Of a stretch of DNA of 64,000 bases, positions 61,901 through 64,000 are shown one piece after another. The stretch spans positions 62,001 through 126,000 of the forward strand of contig NZ_SNWQ01000004.1 of assembly GCF_004361855.1 (NCBI RefSeq), given 5' to 3'. The stretch's first letter is position 1. Every line of letters begins with the position of its first letter. Under the pieces are notes generated by a model. It ran no database searches and was not told the DNA's origin. It worked only from the letters and a program-made list of their open reading frames with translations. A program made the translations under genes and the position numbers. This DNA is from Kribbella caucasensis (GTDB lineage: Bacteria > Actinomycetota > Actinomycetes > Propionibacteriales > Kribbellaceae).

Positions 61901-64000
61901 GGGCGACGGCGTGGAACACCCCGGCCGCGAGCAGCGGCGCCGCCACCCCGGTCGCAGCCACCACACTCCCGCTGACCACGCCGATACCGACCGCCGCCGC
62001 GACGGCCGGCAACCCGCCGAACGCGAGTTCCTTGGCGAAGTACACCCGCAGCCGCGGCCGCTCGTCACCCTTCACCCAGCCGCGCGTCTGCTTGTCCACC
62101 ATCGGACCATCCGGACCTTCCAGCAGAGCCTGCCGGTACTGCGCGTCCTTCTGGCCGCGCGCGACACCGAGATGCTCCATCAGCGCGCGGATCTCGTTGC
62201 GGAGGTTCTGCTTGCGCAACGGGTGATGCCTGCGCGTGGTCTCGAACTCCTTGTCGAGCAGCCGCGCCTCGGCCAGTCGGCCCCCATCCTCCCGGGACAG
62301 GACCTGCTCTTGCTTGACGTTGCTGCCGAGCCGGAGTACAGACGGCTCGGCCGGCCGGCCGGCGTGTGCCAATTGGTGCAGGAGATTGGCCATCGTCCTT
62401 GCCACGCTGGTGTTCCCGCTCCGCGCGGACACACTGATGGTCGCGGGCTGCGACCCGTCCGCCAGTACGACGAACTCGCCCGGGTGACCGTCGTCGACAG
62501 TCGCTGCTCGGACGTTCAGCTCGAACGGGGCGCCCACCTTCGGCGTGACCAGATACCTGTTGCCGTCCAGGACTTCCGGCCGACTCGGATCGCTGGGCCT
62601 GCGGGTCACCGACTCGATCTCCGCCGCCGCGAGTACGTCGTCCCGGGCCAGGGCCGCGTGGATCTCCCGCTCGACGGCCTCCCAGTTGGCCATCAGCCGG
62701 CGGGTTCCACTGAAGAACATCAACGACCGTGCCACACCCCGGATGACGTCCTTGCCCGAGGCATCGTGTCCGGGCGGAACCCCATCCTGCGCAGACGTCG
62801 TACCGTTCCCGTCCGCGAACTCCTGCGGGTCCGTCGGGTCCGTCGGGTCCGTGGGATCGGTCGGGTCCGTGGGATCGGTCGGATCGGTCGGATCGGTCGG
62901 ATCCGTCAGGTCCGCCTGGTCGGTCACGTCCACCGGTGGTCGCGGTACCGGGTTGAGCGCGCGAGCAATAGCGCTGCGCCCGTCCTCGGCCGCCTCCGGG
63001 TTGTCCGGGTGATCAGCGAAGTCGGGAGGGGTGTGGGGGAGGATGCGGTGCTTGTCCAGGGTTTCGATCATGTCGGCGATCGAGCGGCCGCGGTACCACC
63101 TGCTCCGGCCGGTCTCCGCGTGCTCCAACATGACACTGACTTCGAGCGAAGCCTTGCCATCCGGGCCCTGGACCTTGGTGAGCACCACCTTGGCCGTATG
63201 GCCGGACCGGATCATTGCCTTCAGCCCCGATTCCAGCGAGCTCACCCGATAGCGGCCGACGCCCGGCGGGATGAGATTCGGGGCCTTGGGTCCGAACGCC
63301 CAGTCGAACGACACCGAGCGCTGCGGCCGGATCGGTTGCCCCGGCTCGAGGTACGTCGGTGGCACGGGCTTCACTTCACGGAGTTCAAGTACGACGTAAT
63401 CCGGCTGACCGGGTTGCCCGAAGCTCCACTCCGCGCGGTTCTGGTGCTCCGACGAGGAGACCTGACCAACGTCGTCCTGCTTGGGCTCGTCGGGGTTGGG
63501 GTCCGGGTTGGAATCGTCGGGGTTCGAATCGTCGGGATTGGAGTCGTTCGGATTGGGGTCGTTCGGGTCCGGGTCGTTCGGGTCGGGGTTGTCCGGGTTG
63601 GAGTCGGGTGGGTTGGTGCTGGACGGGCCGTCGTCGGTGGCGTCGGCGATCAGGAGAGGGTCGGGGACGGACGCTTCGGCGGACAGCGTGCGGAACTTCT
63701 CGATCGCCTCCTCGAGACGGCGCTCGGCCTGTTCGAGCGGCCGGTGGTTGACGCCTCGCTCCGCCAGCGGGCGCCGGATGTCGATGAGATCAGCGGCCTT
63801 CCGGACTGCCCACAACGCGTCGATACGATCCTCGAGCAGTGGTTTCTCGGCTCGCGTCTCGGCACGCAGCAACCGCCTGGCCTCGTCGACAGCAGCCCGC
63901 ACCCGATCCGTATATCCCCCACGGACGGCCTCGCCCTTGGCCGGATCCACGCCCTCCAGCAGCGGGAAGTACGGCGGAATTCCGGCGTTGTCCGTGATCC
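58878..64000 (-). CDS. Giant modular protein with possible C-terminal toxin domain, partial
   Basis: At least 1706 residues, open at the right window edge, so the true start is outside. Two copies of a VDPA...AVDEA helical module (near 63.9 and 60.2 kb) and of an EHLG-x-A-x-GQ module (near 62.2 and 59.3 kb) show internal duplication. Acidic DPN and DPT repeats act as linkers. Four hydrophobic stretches lie between about 62.0 and 60.7 kb. The last 120 residues (YHMNKHFFGIGQHA through RLCRRPDGTYDLITVLTKQ) look like a compact, His-rich RNase-type toxin domain. No immunity gene follows; the end overlaps the convergent Ntn-hydrolase gene by 26 bp. Confidence 0.75.
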   Translation of the reverse strand, partial: ITDNAGIPPYFPLLEGVDPAKGEAVRGGYTDRVRAAVDEARRLLRAETRAEKPLLEDRIDALWAVRKAADLIDIRRPLAERGVNHRPLEQAERRLEEAIEKFRTLSAEASVPDPLLIADATDDGPSSTNPPDSNPDNPDPNDPDPNDPNPNDSNPDDSNPDDSNPDPNPDEPKQDDVGQVSSSEHQNRAEWSFGQPGQPDYVVLELREVKPVPPTYLEPGQPIRPQRSVSFDWAFGPKAPNLIPPGVGRYRVSSLESGLKAMIRSGHTAKVVLTKVQGPDGKASLEVSVMLEHAETGRSRWYRGRSIADMIETLDKHRILPHTPPDFADHPDNPEAAEDGRSAIARALNPVPRPPVDVTDQADLTDPTDPTDPTDPTDPTDPTDPTDPTDPQEFADGNGTTSAQDGVPPGHDASGKDVIRGVARSLMFFSGTRRLMANWEAVEREIHAALARDDVLAAAEIESVTRRPSDPSRPEVLDGNRYLVTPKVGAPFELNVRAATVDDGHPGEFVVLADGSQPATISVSARSGNTSVARTMANLLHQLAHAGRPAEPSVLRLGSNVKQEQVLSREDGGRLAEARLLDKEFETTRRHHPLRKQNLRNEIRALMEHLGVARGQKDAQYRQALLEGPDGPMVDKQTRGWVKGDERPRLRVYFAKELAFGGLPAVAAAVGIGVVSGSVVAATGVAAPLLAAGVFHAVAQRWLDGHKLRLKLDRFGVRLGEVAKRYPGLYGRLEADPFGLVGKPPENVDPDTMAPAEPRYRIRHLGPAIAGAAVAFALAPTPAAMIAPAIFFGASAVLRPMIDRYADGRRLKAKMLRFEELMTRAATDPARYQNQLTDFLEQLDRRLAGATEAIAMAGARADGSLDSLGYRTLAPAELAEQIPGLGRRFVPGKSDPNELDPTDVAKAISTYGELLLFGAANNLLGALAAAGVNTFLEAKNDEAIHDLVTFSVDAMESGESRALFQAMRADLEKAVQLVGLAEQLAESRQDPATAKLLPRILDRLRGNAPTAINPGTPLPTAPDQPELVAGSNHPSARMPFWAHILNAAPPLLTLSVVNTVDHVLGLDPAIYQATVFTALAQLIATPIARWAANRQDAQHDVHAADANNELATDQKQLADKLGVLLFLTEQTQQAAQAKSDALRPEPRRFTPANVARSIDVFFRIRPAGAEFTNYVRAAVRAARLGIVAAPGENPRQGFQDRQDQHLALDRIEQQADHLDDLTEAVRRGAAGARAELRKARADLVAVLKAHDGLPDLASVDPANGTRVTGDPIARTRAAVDEAWRRLQAEPGSTPLRMKRVIALSRIRVALDTLDRMLAIAEAGGRKQGVVLALNELARTVNAFKALQRRAGVPGDTNLDAALVRKHVSQRLESNQLTGNAARLEEFVADGPVQDHARLLRVVLREVLNPLVRQAAEVGEIALDEDGATVLLTTPDGQTFPIEFRIGPVADGHPAEFVIGDEVVTVTVNERIKFDDVTRTVAHELAEIGRLLTGAVPKADVLTPGADPSDRVLSPHDQGRVAELRVLLSGPRTANYRAERRALMQQQMEALLEHLGLAQGQEGAEQRRTLLPEDVQQDLTRLETRAGPAGFAIVRTSVMPREVSYIPSEPPHPKWGLRRYHMNKHFFGIGQHALRIIDPHGNAAIWYGHIQQLLTMPPTTTPDAKGVFDIIGEFPLNDGSGRFKLGVRLCRRPDGTYDLITVLTKQT
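62816..62925 (-). repeat. 9-bp tandem repeat coding a DPT linker
   Basis: About ten 9-bp units (GGATCGGTC type on the plus strand) code for Asp-Pro-Thr repeats between the N-terminal part and the first large module of the giant protein. Slippage-prone and probably variable in copy number. Confidence 0.85.
63480..63612 (-). repeat. Asp/Pro/Asn-rich repeat linker
   Basis: Short units coding DPNDP, DSNPD and similar, a second disordered acidic linker in the giant protein. The DNA is a mix of 6-, 12- and 15-bp repeats of GGGTCGTTCGG type. Confidence 0.75.

Noticed and set aside
1..64000. tRNA and rRNA genes
   Set aside because: No cloverleaf or rRNA-like sequence was recognised by eye; a covariance-model scan would settle it.

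Overview
The window is high-GC DNA with dense, often overlapping genes and frequent GTG starts. It fits an actinomycete, and the gene mix suggests a soil saprophyte of the Kribbella or Nocardioides type. That placement is inferred from style and gene content, not from a database search.

Layout. 1-7.6 kb: the end of a VanX-like dipeptidase, then a complete NAD-dependent formate dehydrogenase operon (fdsG-fdsB-fdsA-fdsD) with its cofactor helpers moeA and fdhD. A 165-nt hairpin element sits at the moeA/fdhD junction. 7.6-18.4 kb: a LuxR/NarL two-component pair, a small membrane protein, a MerR regulator, a class V aminotransferase, an ECF sigma/anti-sigma/ABC-2 export operon, and a three-gene electron-transfer cassette (cytochrome b-like, Rieske, YxxxD lipoprotein). 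18.4-28.2 kb: an aldo/keto reductase with a MerR-type promoter, an arabinan-utilisation operon (LacI regulator, sugar ABC importer, GH43, GH51) and sthA. 28.2-31.6 kb: a repeat-rich accessory stretch with a chimeric cupin gene, a DHFR-like gene and a 900-bp unit carrying a secreted HNH nuclease between 38-bp direct repeats.

31.6-55.4 kb is a purine-to-glycerate catabolic island. Guanine deaminase, 8-oxoguanine-type deaminase, xanthine dehydrogenase (xdhA/B/C), uricase, HIU hydrolase and OHCU decarboxylase make allantoin. Allantoinase and ureidoglycine aminohydrolase carry it toward glyoxylate. Glyoxylate carboligase, tartronate semialdehyde reductase, hydroxypyruvate isomerase and glycerate kinase recover the carbon. 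A PucR regulator, an IclR regulator with a family of TTCCG-N5-CGGAA sites, and an NCS2 purine permease fused to a degenerate OHCU-decarboxylase domain belong to it. No allantoate amidohydrolase (allC) is present in the window.

55.4-64 kb: an iron-box-controlled divergent pair (siderophore-interacting flavoprotein; Ntn-hydrolase fused to a GNAT acyltransferase), then more than 1700 residues of a giant modular protein with a possible C-terminal toxin domain, running off the right edge.

The least explained items are the wobble-rich hairpin at 6606-6770, the 900-bp direct-repeat unit, the covarying palindromic repeats at 28.8-30.7 kb, the 20-bp arrays at 48.6-49.2 kb, the catalytic-His-less UraD domain fused to the permease, and the Ntn-acylase/GNAT fusion.
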